DNA of 14,355 nucleotides. Source: an uncultured Dorea sp. (GTDB lineage: Bacteria > Bacillota > Clostridia > Lachnospirales > Lachnospiraceae). Numbering within the stretch: position 1 is the stretch's first letter; the number at the start of each line of letters is the position of its first letter. The translations under genes were made by a program, and so were the position numbers. Shown one piece after another: positions 7,314-13,687 of this stretch. The DNA is taken from assembly GCA_910589275.1 (NCBI GenBank), contig CAJUTH010000059.1:1-14355 (forward strand), given 5' to 3'. The notes under the pieces are model-generated. The model searched no databases, was not told where the DNA came from, and saw only the letters and a list, made by a program, of their open reading frames with translations.

Positions 7314-7420
7314 CCGGAAGCACTTAGTGAAAGCGAGCCGGAGGCGAAGCTTGAGCTTAGTGCGAGGGCGTTCCTTGAGATTAGCGAGGTATTTTCGAGC
7401 TTAGCGAAAGGAACTTCCTT
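7314..7420 (+). repeat. A-B element 3 (A plus long B)
   Basis: Begins two bases after the rpsH stop with CCGGAAGCACTTAGTG. Module A spans 7320-7363 with GCACT/AGTGC ends and an inner GCC/GGC hairpin. Long module B spans 7370-7414: GTTCCTT (7370-7376) pairs perfectly with AAGGAAC (7408-7414). Inside it, GAGATTAGCGA (7377-7387) and GAGCTTAGCGA (7397-7407) are near-identical direct repeats 20 nt apart. The tail is TTCCTT. Confidence 0.8.
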
Positions 7421-7475
7421 ATGAAACAGGACTGAAAACAGAGCAGGCGAAGATCCTGCTCCGAGAATTTAAGTT

Positions 7476-7482
7476 AAGGAGG
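7476..7482 (+). promoter_or_regulatory. rplF ribosome binding site (decides start)
   Basis: AAGGAGG ends 2 nt before an ATG at 7485 and 8 nt before the ATG at 7491. Normal spacing selects 7491, which also gives the family's usual MSRIGR N-terminus. Confidence 0.75.
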
Positions 7483-7490
7483 ATATGGCA

Positions 7491-8033
7491 ATGTCACGTA
7501 TTGGAAGACTGCCAATTGCAATTCCGGCAGGCGTAACTGTTGAAATTGCGGAGAATAATGTAGTGACTGTAAAAGGTCCAAAGGGAACCCTTACAAAAGA
7601 GCTTCCCACAGAGATGGAGATTAAGAAAGACGTTGATACAATCGTTGTTACAAGACCGAACGATTTAAAGAAGATGAAATCCCTTCACGGTCTTACCAGA
7701 ACACTGATCAACAACATGGTTGTCGGCGTTACAGAAGGATACAAGAAAGTTCTTGAGGTAAACGGCGTTGGTTACAGGGCTACAAAGTCAGGCAATAAAT
7801 TAACGCTGAGCCTTGGATACTCCCATCCGGTAGAGATGATCGATCCGGAAGGAGTCGAGACAGTTCTCGAAGGACAGAACAAGATTACTGTTCAGGGCAT
7901 CGACAAGGAGAAGGTTGGACAGTATGCAGCCGAGATCAGAGACAAGAGAAGGCCGGAGCCGTATAAGGGCAAGGGTATCAAGTACTCTGACGAGGTTATC
8001 AGACGTAAAGTCGGTAAGACAGGTAAAAAATAA
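7491..8033 (+). CDS. rplF: 50S ribosomal protein L6
   Basis: L6 lies near the sarcin-ricin loop and the GTPase-associated centre and is needed for late large-subunit assembly. From the start at 7491 the product is 180 residues. It begins MSRIGRLPIAIPAGV, has the two repeated L6 domains, and ends with the signature RDKRRPEPYKGKGIKYSDE. An ATG two codons earlier (7485) is too close to the Shine-Dalgarno sequence. The 5' gap holds repeat element 3 plus about 55 nt with no clear feature. Confidence 0.97.
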   Translation: MSRIGRLPIAIPAGVTVEIAENNVVTVKGPKGTLTKELPTEMEIKKDVDTIVVTRPNDLKKMKSLHGLTRTLINNMVVGVTEGYKKVLEVNGVGYRATKSGNKLTLSLGYSHPVEMIDPEGVETVLEGQNKITVQGIDKEKVGQYAAEIRDKRRPEPYKGKGIKYSDEVIRRKVGKTGKK

Positions 8034-8052
8034 TTAAGGAGGGTGAGAGAAA

Positions 8053-8421
8053 ATGGTTAGCAAAAAATCAAGAAGCGAAGTTCGTGTAAAAAAGCACATG
8101 AAAATACGTAACCGTTTCAGCGGTACAGCTGAATGCCCGCGTTTGGCAGTTTTCAGAAGTAACAAGCATATGTATGCTCAGATTATTGACGATACGGCCC
8201 AGAATACGCTGGTATCCGCTTCCACTCTTCAGAAAGATGTGAAAGCAAATCTGGAAAAGACGGACAATGTAGAAGCCGCTGCTTACCTTGGCAAGGTAAT
8301 TGCCGAGAGAGCCCTTGAAAAGGGAATCAAGGACGTAGTTTTTGACAGAGGCGGTTTTGTCTATCACGGAAAGATTCAGGCATTAGCAGACGCAGCTAGA
8401 GAAGCTGGTTTGAATTTCTAG
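8053..8421 (+). CDS. rplR: 50S ribosomal protein L18
   Basis: L18 binds 5S rRNA with L5 and delivers it to the central protuberance. The 122 residues show a basic N-terminus (MVSKKSRSEVRVKKHMKIRNR), then GTAECPRLAVFRSNKHMYAQIIDD and the C-terminal VVFDRGGFVYHGKIQALADAAREAGLNF region, all typical. AAGGAGGG (8036-8043) precedes the start. rpsE follows after 14 nt. Confidence 0.97.
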   Translation: MVSKKSRSEVRVKKHMKIRNRFSGTAECPRLAVFRSNKHMYAQIIDDTAQNTLVSASTLQKDVKANLEKTDNVEAAAYLGKVIAERALEKGIKDVVFDRGGFVYHGKIQALADAAREAGLNF

Positions 8422-8435
8422 AAGGAGGAGCACAC

Positions 8436-8945
8436 ATGAAACAAGAACGTATTGATGCTGGTTCATTAGAATTGACAGAAAAAGTAGTATCAATTAAACG
8501 TGTTACCAAGGTTGTTAAAGGTGGCCGGAACATGAGATTCACAGCTTTAGTAGTTGTTGGCGATGGGAACGGCCATGTTGGTGCAGGTTTAGGGAAAGCA
8601 ACCGAAATCCCGGAGGCGATCCGCAAGGGAAAAGAGGATGCTGCAAAGAAGCTTATTACTGTTGCATTAGATGAGAATGGAAGTATTACCCACGATTTGA
8701 TCGGTAAATTCGGAAGCGCTTCCGTATTGTTGAAGAAAGCACCAGATGGTACTGGAGTTATTGCCGGCGGTCCGGCGCGTGCCGTGATCGAGATGGCGGG
8801 CATCAAGAATATCCGTACAAAATCTCTTGGTTCAAACAATAAGCAGAACGTTGTTCTGGCTACGATTGAGGGACTGAAAGAGGTTAAGACTCCAGAAGAA
8901 GTAGCTAAGCTTCGTGGAAAATCCATCGAAGAGATCTTAGGCTAG
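8436..8945 (+). CDS. rpsE: 30S ribosomal protein S5
   Basis: S5 sits where mRNA enters the small subunit and influences decoding accuracy. The 169-residue protein has the S5 N-terminal RNA-binding domain (LTEKVVSIKRVTKVVKGGR, VVVGDGNGHVGAGLGKA, about 13-55) and the C-terminal domain (GTGVIAGGPARAVIEMAGI). The spectinomycin-contact loop is about VTKVVKGGR, and nothing unusual is visible in it. AAGGAGGAG (8421-8429) precedes the ATG. Confidence 0.98.
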   Translation: MKQERIDAGSLELTEKVVSIKRVTKVVKGGRNMRFTALVVVGDGNGHVGAGLGKATEIPEAIRKGKEDAAKKLITVALDENGSITHDLIGKFGSASVLLKKAPDGTGVIAGGPARAVIEMAGIKNIRTKSLGSNNKQNVVLATIEGLKEVKTPEEVAKLRGKSIEEILG

Positions 8946-8960
8946 AGGAGGTAGACCGAG

Positions 8961-9140
8961 ATGGCAAATTTAAAAATCACATTGGTAAAATCTACGATCG
9001 GTGCGGTACCGAAGCATAAGAAAACTGTTGAGGCGCTTGGCCTTAAGAAGACGGGAAAGACAGTTGTACTTCCGGACAATGCGGCTACAAGAGGAATGGT
9101 GAAACAGGTTCAGCATCTGGTAAAGGTAGAAGAGGCATAA
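8961..9140 (+). CDS. rpmD: 50S ribosomal protein L30
   Basis: L30 is a small large-subunit protein. The reading frame encodes 59 residues, beginning MANLKITLVKSTIGAVPKHK, then LGLKKTGKTVVLPDN and GMVKQVQHLVKVEEA. This matches the full-length bacterial family (about 58-62 aa), including the conserved IG...KHKKTVEALGL core. The start is preceded by AGAGGAGGT (8945-8953). It lies between rpsE and rplO, as expected for the spc operon. Confidence 0.97.
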   Translation: MANLKITLVKSTIGAVPKHKKTVEALGLKKTGKTVVLPDNAATRGMVKQVQHLVKVEEA

Positions 9141-9167
9141 GCAAATTTCGAATAAGGAGGTGTAACA

Positions 9168-9608
9168 ATGGACTTATCTAATTTAAGACCTGCTGACGGA
9201 GCAAAGCAGAGCAGCAATTTCAGAAGAGGACGCGGACACGGTTCTGGAAACGGAAAGACTGCCGGCAAGGGACATAAAGGTCAGAGAGCCCGTTCAGGCG
9301 GCACAAGGCCCGGTTTCGAAGGCGGTCAGATGCCATTATACAGAAGGATTCCAAAGAGAGGCTTCACAAACAGAAATTCCAAGACGATTGTCGGGATCAA
9401 TGTAAGTGTTTTAGAGGCATTTGAAAATGATACAGTGGTTTCTGTAGAAAATTTAATCGAGGCTGGAATCGTAAAGAATCCAAGAGACGGCGTTAAGATT
9501 CTTGGAAATGGTGAATTGACGAAAAAACTTACAGTTCAGGCGAATGCATTCAGTGCTGGTGCAGTAGCTAAGATTGAGGCACTTGGTGGAAAAGCAGAGG
9601 TGATCTAA
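9168..9608 (+). CDS. rplO: 50S ribosomal protein L15
   Basis: L15 binds 23S rRNA at an intermediate assembly step and has a long basic extension reaching into the subunit core. The 146 residues start MDLSNLRPADGAKQSS and show the Gly/Arg-rich extension GRGHGSGNGKTAGKGHKGQ (about 22-40), then GFEGGQMPLYRRIPKRGF. AAGGAGGTG (9154-9162) precedes the ATG. Its stop overlaps the secY start by one base, so SecY synthesis is probably coupled to L15. Confidence 0.97.
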   Translation: MDLSNLRPADGAKQSSNFRRGRGHGSGNGKTAGKGHKGQRARSGGTRPGFEGGQMPLYRRIPKRGFTNRNSKTIVGINVSVLEAFENDTVVSVENLIEAGIVKNPRDGVKILGNGELTKKLTVQANAFSAGAVAKIEALGGKAEVI

Positions 9609-10924
9609 TGTTCAAAACATTTCGACGGGCATTTCAAATTGAAGATATTCGGAAGAAGATCTTATACACATTTTTAATGTTAATCGTAATCAGACTTGGC
9701 TCACAGCTTCCGACGCCGGGCGTGGATCCGTCCTATATCAAAGAGTTTTTTGCACAGAATACGGGGGAAGCGTTTAACTTTTTTAACGCTTTCACCGGCG
9801 GTTCCTTTGAGCAGATGTCAGTATTTGCCCTAAGTATTACCCCGTATATTACGTCTTCCATTATCATGCAGCTTCTAACCATTGCAATTCCGAAGTTAGA
9901 GGAAATGCAGAAGGAAGGTGAGGATGGAAGAAAGAAGATTGCCTCTTTTACAAGGTATCTGACGGTAGGTCTCGCGCTGATCGAATCAACGGCAATGGCA
10001 GTTGGCTTTGGCCGTCAGGGGCTTCTGATCGAGTATAATTTTGTAAATGCGGCAATTGTAGTGCTCACTCTTACAGGTGGTTCTGCATTTCTCATGTGGA
10101 TTGGCGAGCGTATCACAGAGAACGGTGTTGGAAATGGTATCTCCATCGTGCTGGTGATTAATATTGTTTCACGTATCCCGAACGATATGGCAACGCTGTT
10201 TGAGCAGTTTATACAAGGAAAGAACATCGCCAAAGGCGGTCTGGCAGTTATCATTATTCTGGCTATCATTTTGGTGCTGGTAGTATTTGTTGTGATTCTT
10301 CAAAGTGGAGAGAGAAGGATTGCGGTACAATATTCCCAGAAGATGCAAGGCAGAAGGACTTACGGCGGACAGTCAACCCATATTCCGATGAAGATCAACA
10401 CAGCCGGTGTTATTCCGATCATTTTTGCATCCTCGCTGATGCAGTTCCCGGTATTGATTGCTACATTTTTAGGGAAAGCAGAGGGAGACGGGATCGGAAG
10501 TGAGATCCTTCGCGGATTAAACCAGAGCAACTGGTGTAATCCTCAGAATATTAAATATTCATGGGGACTGATCTTGTATATCGTTTTAACCATATTCTTT
10601 GCATATTTTTACACATCCATCACCTTTAACCCGATGGAGATCGCAAATAATATGAAAAAGAGCGGCGGTTTTGTTCCGGGGATCCGTCCGGGGCGTCCGA
10701 CGGTTGAGTATCTGAGCAGGATACTGAACTATATCATATTTATTGGAGCATGCGGCCTTGTGGTGATACAGTTTGTGCCGATCCTGTTTAACGGATGGCT
10801 TGGCGCAAGAGTGTCCTTTGGCGGAACGTCGCTGATCATTATTGTCAGCGTTGTGCTCGAGACAATTAAACAGATTGAATCTCAGATGCTTGTACGTAAT
10901 TACAAGGGATTTTTGAACAGATGA
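9608..10924 (+). CDS. secY: Protein translocase subunit SecY
   Basis: SecY forms the protein-conducting channel of the SecYEG translocon in the cytoplasmic membrane. The 438-residue product has ten hydrophobic segments, the first about residues 18-35, and the early loop QLPTPGVDP. Other signatures are the TM2 region ALSITPYITSSIIMQLL, GNGISIVLVINIVSRIP (about 175-195), the basic loop GERRIAVQYSQKM and the conserved PGIRPGRPT (about 358-366). Length matches Firmicute SecY. GAGGTGAT inside the end of rplO is the ribosome binding site. Confidence 0.98.
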   Translation: MFKTFRRAFQIEDIRKKILYTFLMLIVIRLGSQLPTPGVDPSYIKEFFAQNTGEAFNFFNAFTGGSFEQMSVFALSITPYITSSIIMQLLTIAIPKLEEMQKEGEDGRKKIASFTRYLTVGLALIESTAMAVGFGRQGLLIEYNFVNAAIVVLTLTGGSAFLMWIGERITENGVGNGISIVLVINIVSRIPNDMATLFEQFIQGKNIAKGGLAVIIILAIILVLVVFVVILQSGERRIAVQYSQKMQGRRTYGGQSTHIPMKINTAGVIPIIFASSLMQFPVLIATFLGKAEGDGIGSEILRGLNQSNWCNPQNIKYSWGLILYIVLTIFFAYFYTSITFNPMEIANNMKKSGGFVPGIRPGRPTVEYLSRILNYIIFIGACGLVVIQFVPILFNGWLGARVSFGGTSLIIIVSVVLETIKQIESQMLVRNYKGFLNR

Positions 10925-11033
10925 GACTGATGGGCGTATGCCCGTCAGGCGATGCGGAACAGGCGGAAGATGCTTGTTCCGGTACCATATCTATTTTGAC
11001 CTGCGAAATTGTTCGCGGGTTAAAATGCTATAT
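10925..11033 (+). promoter_or_regulatory. secY-adk gap with three hairpins
   Basis: This leader can fold into three successive hairpins. The first pairs TGATGGGC (10928-10935) with GCCCGTCA (10940-10947). The second pairs GGAACAGGC (10957-10965) with GCTTGTTCC (10972-10980). The third is long: 15 pairs, two of them G-T, between 10993-11007 and 11012-11026 with a 4-nt loop. The third ends 7 nt before the adk ribosome binding site. No U-tract follows, so it is not an intrinsic terminator. It could be an mRNA-processing or stabilising structure, or a DNA operator palindrome. Confidence 0.5.
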
Positions 11034-11049
11034 AAGGAGGAGGTATTCC

Positions 11050-11694
11050 ATGAAGATTATTATGTTAGGCGCGCCTGGAGCCGGTAAAGGAACCCAGGCG
11101 AAGAAGATTGCTGCTAAGTACAATATTCCGCATATTTCTACGGGAGACATTTTCCGCGCAAATATTAAGAACGGCACAGAGCTCGGCAAAAAGGCTAAGA
11201 CTTACATGGATCAGGGACTTCTTGTACCGGATGAATTGGTTGTAGACTTGGTAGTAGACCGTGTGAATCAGGACGATTGCGCGAACGGATACGTTTTGGA
11301 CGGTTTCCCGAGAACGATCCCGCAGGCGGAGGCGCTGACAGAGGCACTGAAAAAGCTTGGGCAGAAGATGGATTATGCGATCGATGTGGATGTGCCGGAC
11401 GAGAATATTGTGAATCGTATGTCGGGCAGAAGAGCCTGTGTTGGGTGCGGTGCTACCTATCATCTGGTATATGCGCCGACAAAGCAGGAAGGTATCTGCG
11501 ATACATGCGGAAAGGAATTGATCCTGAGGGACGACGATAAGCCGGAAACGGTTCAAAAACGCCTGAATGTATACCATGAGCAGACCCAGCCATTGATCGA
11601 CTATTATACAAAGGAAGGAATCCTCCACAAAGTAGACGGAACGATCGATATTGACGAAGTGTTTGGACAGATTGTAAAGCTTCTGGAGGCGTAG
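11050..11694 (+). CDS. adk: Adenylate kinase, zinc-lid type
   Basis: It catalyses ATP + AMP to 2 ADP in the cytoplasm, balancing adenine nucleotides. The 214 residues contain the P-loop GAPGAGKGT (7-15), the AMP-binding region STGDIFR (30-36), DGFPRT (84-89), and a LID domain with four cysteines (C130, C133, C150, C153). These cysteines sit at the zinc positions known from Bacillus adenylate kinases. A longer frame opens at 10921, but AAGGAGGAGG (11034-11043) is 6 nt from the ATG at 11050 and the conserved MKIIMLGAPG start is there, so 11050 is used. Located between secY and map, as in many Firmicutes. Confidence 0.98.
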   Translation: MKIIMLGAPGAGKGTQAKKIAAKYNIPHISTGDIFRANIKNGTELGKKAKTYMDQGLLVPDELVVDLVVDRVNQDDCANGYVLDGFPRTIPQAEALTEALKKLGQKMDYAIDVDVPDENIVNRMSGRRACVGCGATYHLVYAPTKQEGICDTCGKELILRDDDKPETVQKRLNVYHEQTQPLIDYYTKEGILHKVDGTIDIDEVFGQIVKLLEA

Positions 11695-11697
11695 GAT

Positions 11698-12459
11698 ATG
11701 CCGATATCAATTAAATCATCAAGAGAAATAGAACTGATGGCGGAGGCGGGGCGGATTCTGGAGAAGGTTCATCTGGAACTGGAAAAGGCTCTGCGTCCGG
11801 GAATGAGCACTCTTGACATTGACCGTTTGGGGAGAGAGCTGATCGAGGGGTATGGATGTACCCCTTCATTCCTTAATTATAACGGATATCCGGCATCTAT
11901 CTGCGTATCGGTAAACGAAGAAGTTGTGCATGGCATTCCTTCGAAGCACCGTATTATAAAGGAAGGCGATATTGTAAGTCTGGATGCGGGCGTGATCTAT
12001 AAGGGATATCATTCCGACGCCGCAAGGACTCATGCGGTCGGAAATGTGAGCAAAGAAGCCGAAGATTTGATCAGAGTCACAAGAGAATGCTTCTTCGAAG
12101 GCATAAAGTATGCAAAAGAAGGCAATCATTTATTTGACATTTCCAGAGCGATCGGAAAATATGCCAGAGAGCGTGGGTATGGTGTGGTGAGAGACCTCTG
12201 CGGTCATGGTGTTGGCACGGCCTTGCATGAAGCGCCGGAGATACCGAATTATGAGGTGGCGAAGCGCGGCGTAAGGTTAAGAGCGGGAATGACGCTGGCG
12301 GTTGAGCCGATGATTAATATCGGAGGCTGGGAAGTTGACTGGCTGGATGACGACTGGACGGTAGTAACCAGAGACCGCACGCTGTCGGCACATTATGAAA
12401 ATACCATCGTAATCACAGAGGGCGAGCCGAGGATCCTGTCGATGACCGAAAGCACTTAG
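11698..12459 (+). CDS. map: Type I methionine aminopeptidase
   Basis: It removes the N-terminal Met from new proteins. The 253-residue pita-bread fold enzyme shows all five metal ligands: D96, D107, H170, E203 and E234, plus substrate-contact His78 (VVHGIP) and H177. Motifs are SLDAGV, HSDAAR, GHGVG, VEP and HYENT. It has no N-terminal zinc-finger extension. The start follows GGAGGCGTAGGAT. The last residues and the TAG stop (12457-12459) lie inside repeat element 4, whose lead-in ACCGAA begins at 12445. The final MTEST codons therefore look repeat-derived (inference). Confidence 0.98.
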   Translation: MPISIKSSREIELMAEAGRILEKVHLELEKALRPGMSTLDIDRLGRELIEGYGCTPSFLNYNGYPASICVSVNEEVVHGIPSKHRIIKEGDIVSLDAGVIYKGYHSDAARTHAVGNVSKEAEDLIRVTRECFFEGIKYAKEGNHLFDISRAIGKYARERGYGVVRDLCGHGVGTALHEAPEIPNYEVAKRGVRLRAGMTLAVEPMINIGGWEVDWLDDDWTVVTRDRTLSAHYENTIVITEGEPRILSMTEST

Positions 12460-12554
12460 CGAAAGCAAGCCGTAAGGCGCAGCTTGAGGTTAGTGCGAGG
12501 TCGTTCCTGCTTCCTTAATGAGGTGTTGTCGAATTTAGGAACAGGAACTTCCTT
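12445..12554 (+). repeat. A-B element 4 (A plus long B), overlapping map end
   Basis: The element begins with ACCGAAAGCACTTAGCG inside map and supplies its TAG. Module A is 12452-12496 with GCACT/AGTGC ends and an inner CAAGC/GCTTG stem around GCC-GTAA-GGC. Long B is 12503-12548, where GTTCCTG pairs perfectly with CAGGAAC; the tail is TTCCTT. The block 12449-12497 is repeated exactly at 12561-12609. Confidence 0.85.
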
Positions 12555-12560
12555 GATAAA

Positions 12561-12609
12561 AAAGCACTTAGCGAAAGCAAGCCGTAAGGCGCAGCTTGAG
12601 GTTAGTGCG
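12561..12609 (+). repeat. A module copy (element 5), exact duplicate of element 4 A
   Basis: These 49 nt are identical to 12449-12497, 112 bp upstream. No B module follows; the remaining bases to the KOW gene are not recognisably part of the family. Perfect identity implies a recent duplication or gene conversion. Confidence 0.9.
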
Positions 12610-12647
12610 GGACGGGAAGGTTATAAAGAGCAGTAAGTGAGGTTGGA

Positions 12648-12914
12648 ATGGACAGATACAGGGCAGGAATGCTTGCAAGGTCAAAGGCCGGACATGACGC
12701 CGGGAAAATATATGTAATAATGGAGACTGACGGCGCATATGTATATTTAGCGGACGGCAGGATTAGAACTGCCGCTAAGCCAAAGAAGAAAAAAATAAAG
12801 CATATAGAATTAATCTGTATGGAGCATGATATATCCGAAGCGGATGACGCGCAGCTAAAAAGGATACTGAAGGAATATCAGAATAACGTTTTAATTGAGG
12901 AAGAAGAGATTTAG
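12648..12914 (+). CDS. KOW-domain RNA-binding protein (L14e-like), unnamed
   Basis: This is an 88-residue basic-then-acidic protein. Residues about 5-40 (AGMLARSKAGHDAGKIYVI...YVYLADGRIR) resemble a KOW/SH3-like fold. A lysine cluster KPKKKKIKHI (44-53) follows, then an acidic C-terminus ending EEEEI. A small KOW-domain gene at this place, between map and infA, is a known feature of many Clostridia, where it is annotated as an RNA-binding or L14e-like protein of unproven role. The ribosome binding site is modest (GAGG at 12639-12642). The stop codon overlaps the infA ribosome binding site, implying coupled translation. Ribosome association is inference. Confidence 0.85.
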   Translation: MDRYRAGMLARSKAGHDAGKIYVIMETDGAYVYLADGRIRTAAKPKKKKIKHIELICMEHDISEADDAQLKRILKEYQNNVLIEEEEI

Positions 12915-12927
12915 GAGGATGTAAGAT

Positions 12928-13146
12928 ATGTCAAAGGCTGACGTGATTGAAATTGAAGGAACCGTAGTAGAGAAACTTCCGAATGCAATGTTTCAGGTAG
13001 AGCTTGAAAACGGACATCAGGTGCTTGCGCATATCAGCGGTAAGCTTAGGATGAATTTTATCAAGATTTTGCCGGGTGATAAGGTTACGTTAGAGCTGTC
13101 ACCTTATGATTTATCCAAAGGAAGAATTATTTGGAGAGATAAGTAA
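12928..13146 (+). CDS. infA: Translation initiation factor IF-1
   Basis: IF-1 binds the A site of the small subunit during initiation and helps IF-2 and IF-3. The 72-residue protein is an S1-type OB fold: MSKADVIEIEGTVVEKLPNA, FQVELENGHQVLAHISGKLR, NFIKILPGDKVTLELSPYDL and ending GRIIWR. Length and sequence are standard. AGGAGG (12913-12918) overlaps the stop of the preceding KOW gene. It is followed by an internal promoter. Confidence 0.98.
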   Translation: MSKADVIEIEGTVVEKLPNAMFQVELENGHQVLAHISGKLRMNFIKILPGDKVTLELSPYDLSKGRIIWRDK

Positions 13147-13154
13147 AAAACATA

Positions 13155-13184
13155 TTGACGCAGGATAAAAAAGGGTGCTATAAT
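13155..13184 (+). promoter_or_regulatory. Sigma-A-type promoter with extended -10
   Basis: TTGACG (13155-13160) and TATAAT (13179-13184) are separated by 18 bp, with TG one base before the -10 (TGCTATAAT). The predicted start of transcription is near 13191, giving a leader of about 95 nt before rpmJ. AAAGCAC (13188-13194) and GTGCTTT (13203-13209) form an inverted repeat over the predicted start. This would add transcription of rpmJ, rpsM, rpsK and the downstream alpha-operon genes. Confidence 0.8.
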
Positions 13185-13285
13185 GTAAAAGCACGTTTTT
13201 GGGTGCTTTATTTCGTTGCGCATTTTTAAAGCCCCGGAAACAAGGAAACCTGAAAGGCAAAGCAATGGATGAAAGGAGGATCCCC

Positions 13286-13399
13286 GTGAAGGTTAGATCA
13301 TCAGTAAAACCAATTTGCGAGAAGTGCAAAGTAATTAAAAGAAAAGGAAGCATTCGCATTATCTGCGAAAATCCAAAACATAAACAGCGTCAGGGATAG
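13286..13399 (+). CDS. rpmJ: 50S ribosomal protein L36, zinc-binding form
   Basis: L36 is the smallest large-subunit protein. The GTG at 13286 gives the canonical 37 residues: KVRSSVKPICEKCKVIKRKG and ending KHKQRQG. C11, C14, C27 and H32 form the CCCH zinc site of the C+ form. A longer frame from 13199 exists but is not credible: GAAAGGAGG (13271-13279) sits 6 nt before the GTG and the family length is met exactly. It is the first gene behind the internal promoter. Confidence 0.97.
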   Translation: MKVRSSVKPICEKCKVIKRKGSIRIICENPKHKQRQG

Positions 13400-13486
13400 G
13401 CACTGAACACTTAATGAAAGCAAGCCGTAAGGCGTAGCTTGAATTTAGTGGGAAGGCCGTTCTCTGAGCGAAGCGAAGAGAACATC
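13400..13486 (+). repeat. A-B element 6 (A plus short B)
   Basis: Begins directly after the rpmJ stop with GCACTGAACACTTAATG. Module A (13407-13450) has CACT/AGTG ends followed by an AAT/ATT pair beyond a T-T mismatch, and a CAAGCC-GTAA-GGC core. Short B (13459-13483) pairs GTTCTCT with AGAGAAC around the loop GAGCGAAGCGA. The tail is degenerate (ATCTTT instead of TTCCTT). Confidence 0.85.
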
Positions 13487-13687
13487 TTTAGACAATGTTT
13501 ATGAATCAAATTAGGCGGCTGATAGCCGGTACGGTTTTATGTGCAGGCTATTTTAAATATACAAGGTGCACCTGTAGCCGGTGAAGTCCTCGTATATTGC
13601 TTCTAATGCCGGCCCGTCATTACCGGATCGCATTTGGTTCGGTGGCCGGAAAGGACGTGATACCGAACACGTCTGGATGAAAAGAGG
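13487..13687 (+). other. Structured non-coding segment upstream of rpsM
   Basis: About 200 nt with no credible reading frame, within the 436-nt gene-free gap (13400-13835). Predicted helices are CGGCT/AGCCG (13516-13520/13524-13528); a ten-position stem with one mismatch (13557-13566/13588-13597) enclosing CACC/GGTG; CCGGCC/GGCCGG (13609-13614/13644-13649) enclosing ACCG/CGGT; and GACGTG/CACGTC (13654-13659/13668-13673). TAGCCGGT occurs twice (13523, 13575). It is bracketed by forward element 6 and inverted element 7. It is either a structured leader of rpsM or the cargo of a composite repeat. Confidence 0.5.

Noticed and set aside
6690..7420. CRISPR-like array
   Set aside because: Copies are few, irregularly spaced, modular and diverged, with no uniform spacers and no cas genes.
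10921..11049. N-terminal extension of adk by 43 codons
   Set aside because: The extension covers the hairpin-rich gap, lacks homology, and an ideal ribosome binding site precedes the canonical start at 11050.
13199..13285. N-terminal extension of rpmJ by 29 codons
   Set aside because: L36 is 37-38 residues and a good ribosome binding site sits before the GTG at 13286. The upstream part is promoter leader.
13660..13670. ACCGAACAC inside the rpsM leader as another A element start
   Set aside because: It lacks the following CTTAG and the AGTG arm, and it is part of the loop and arm of the GACGTG/CACGTC hairpin. Chance is sufficient.
13487..13687. Known riboswitch or group II intron fragment
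   Set aside because: I could not match the helices or conserved loops to any riboswitch class or intron domain V that I know.
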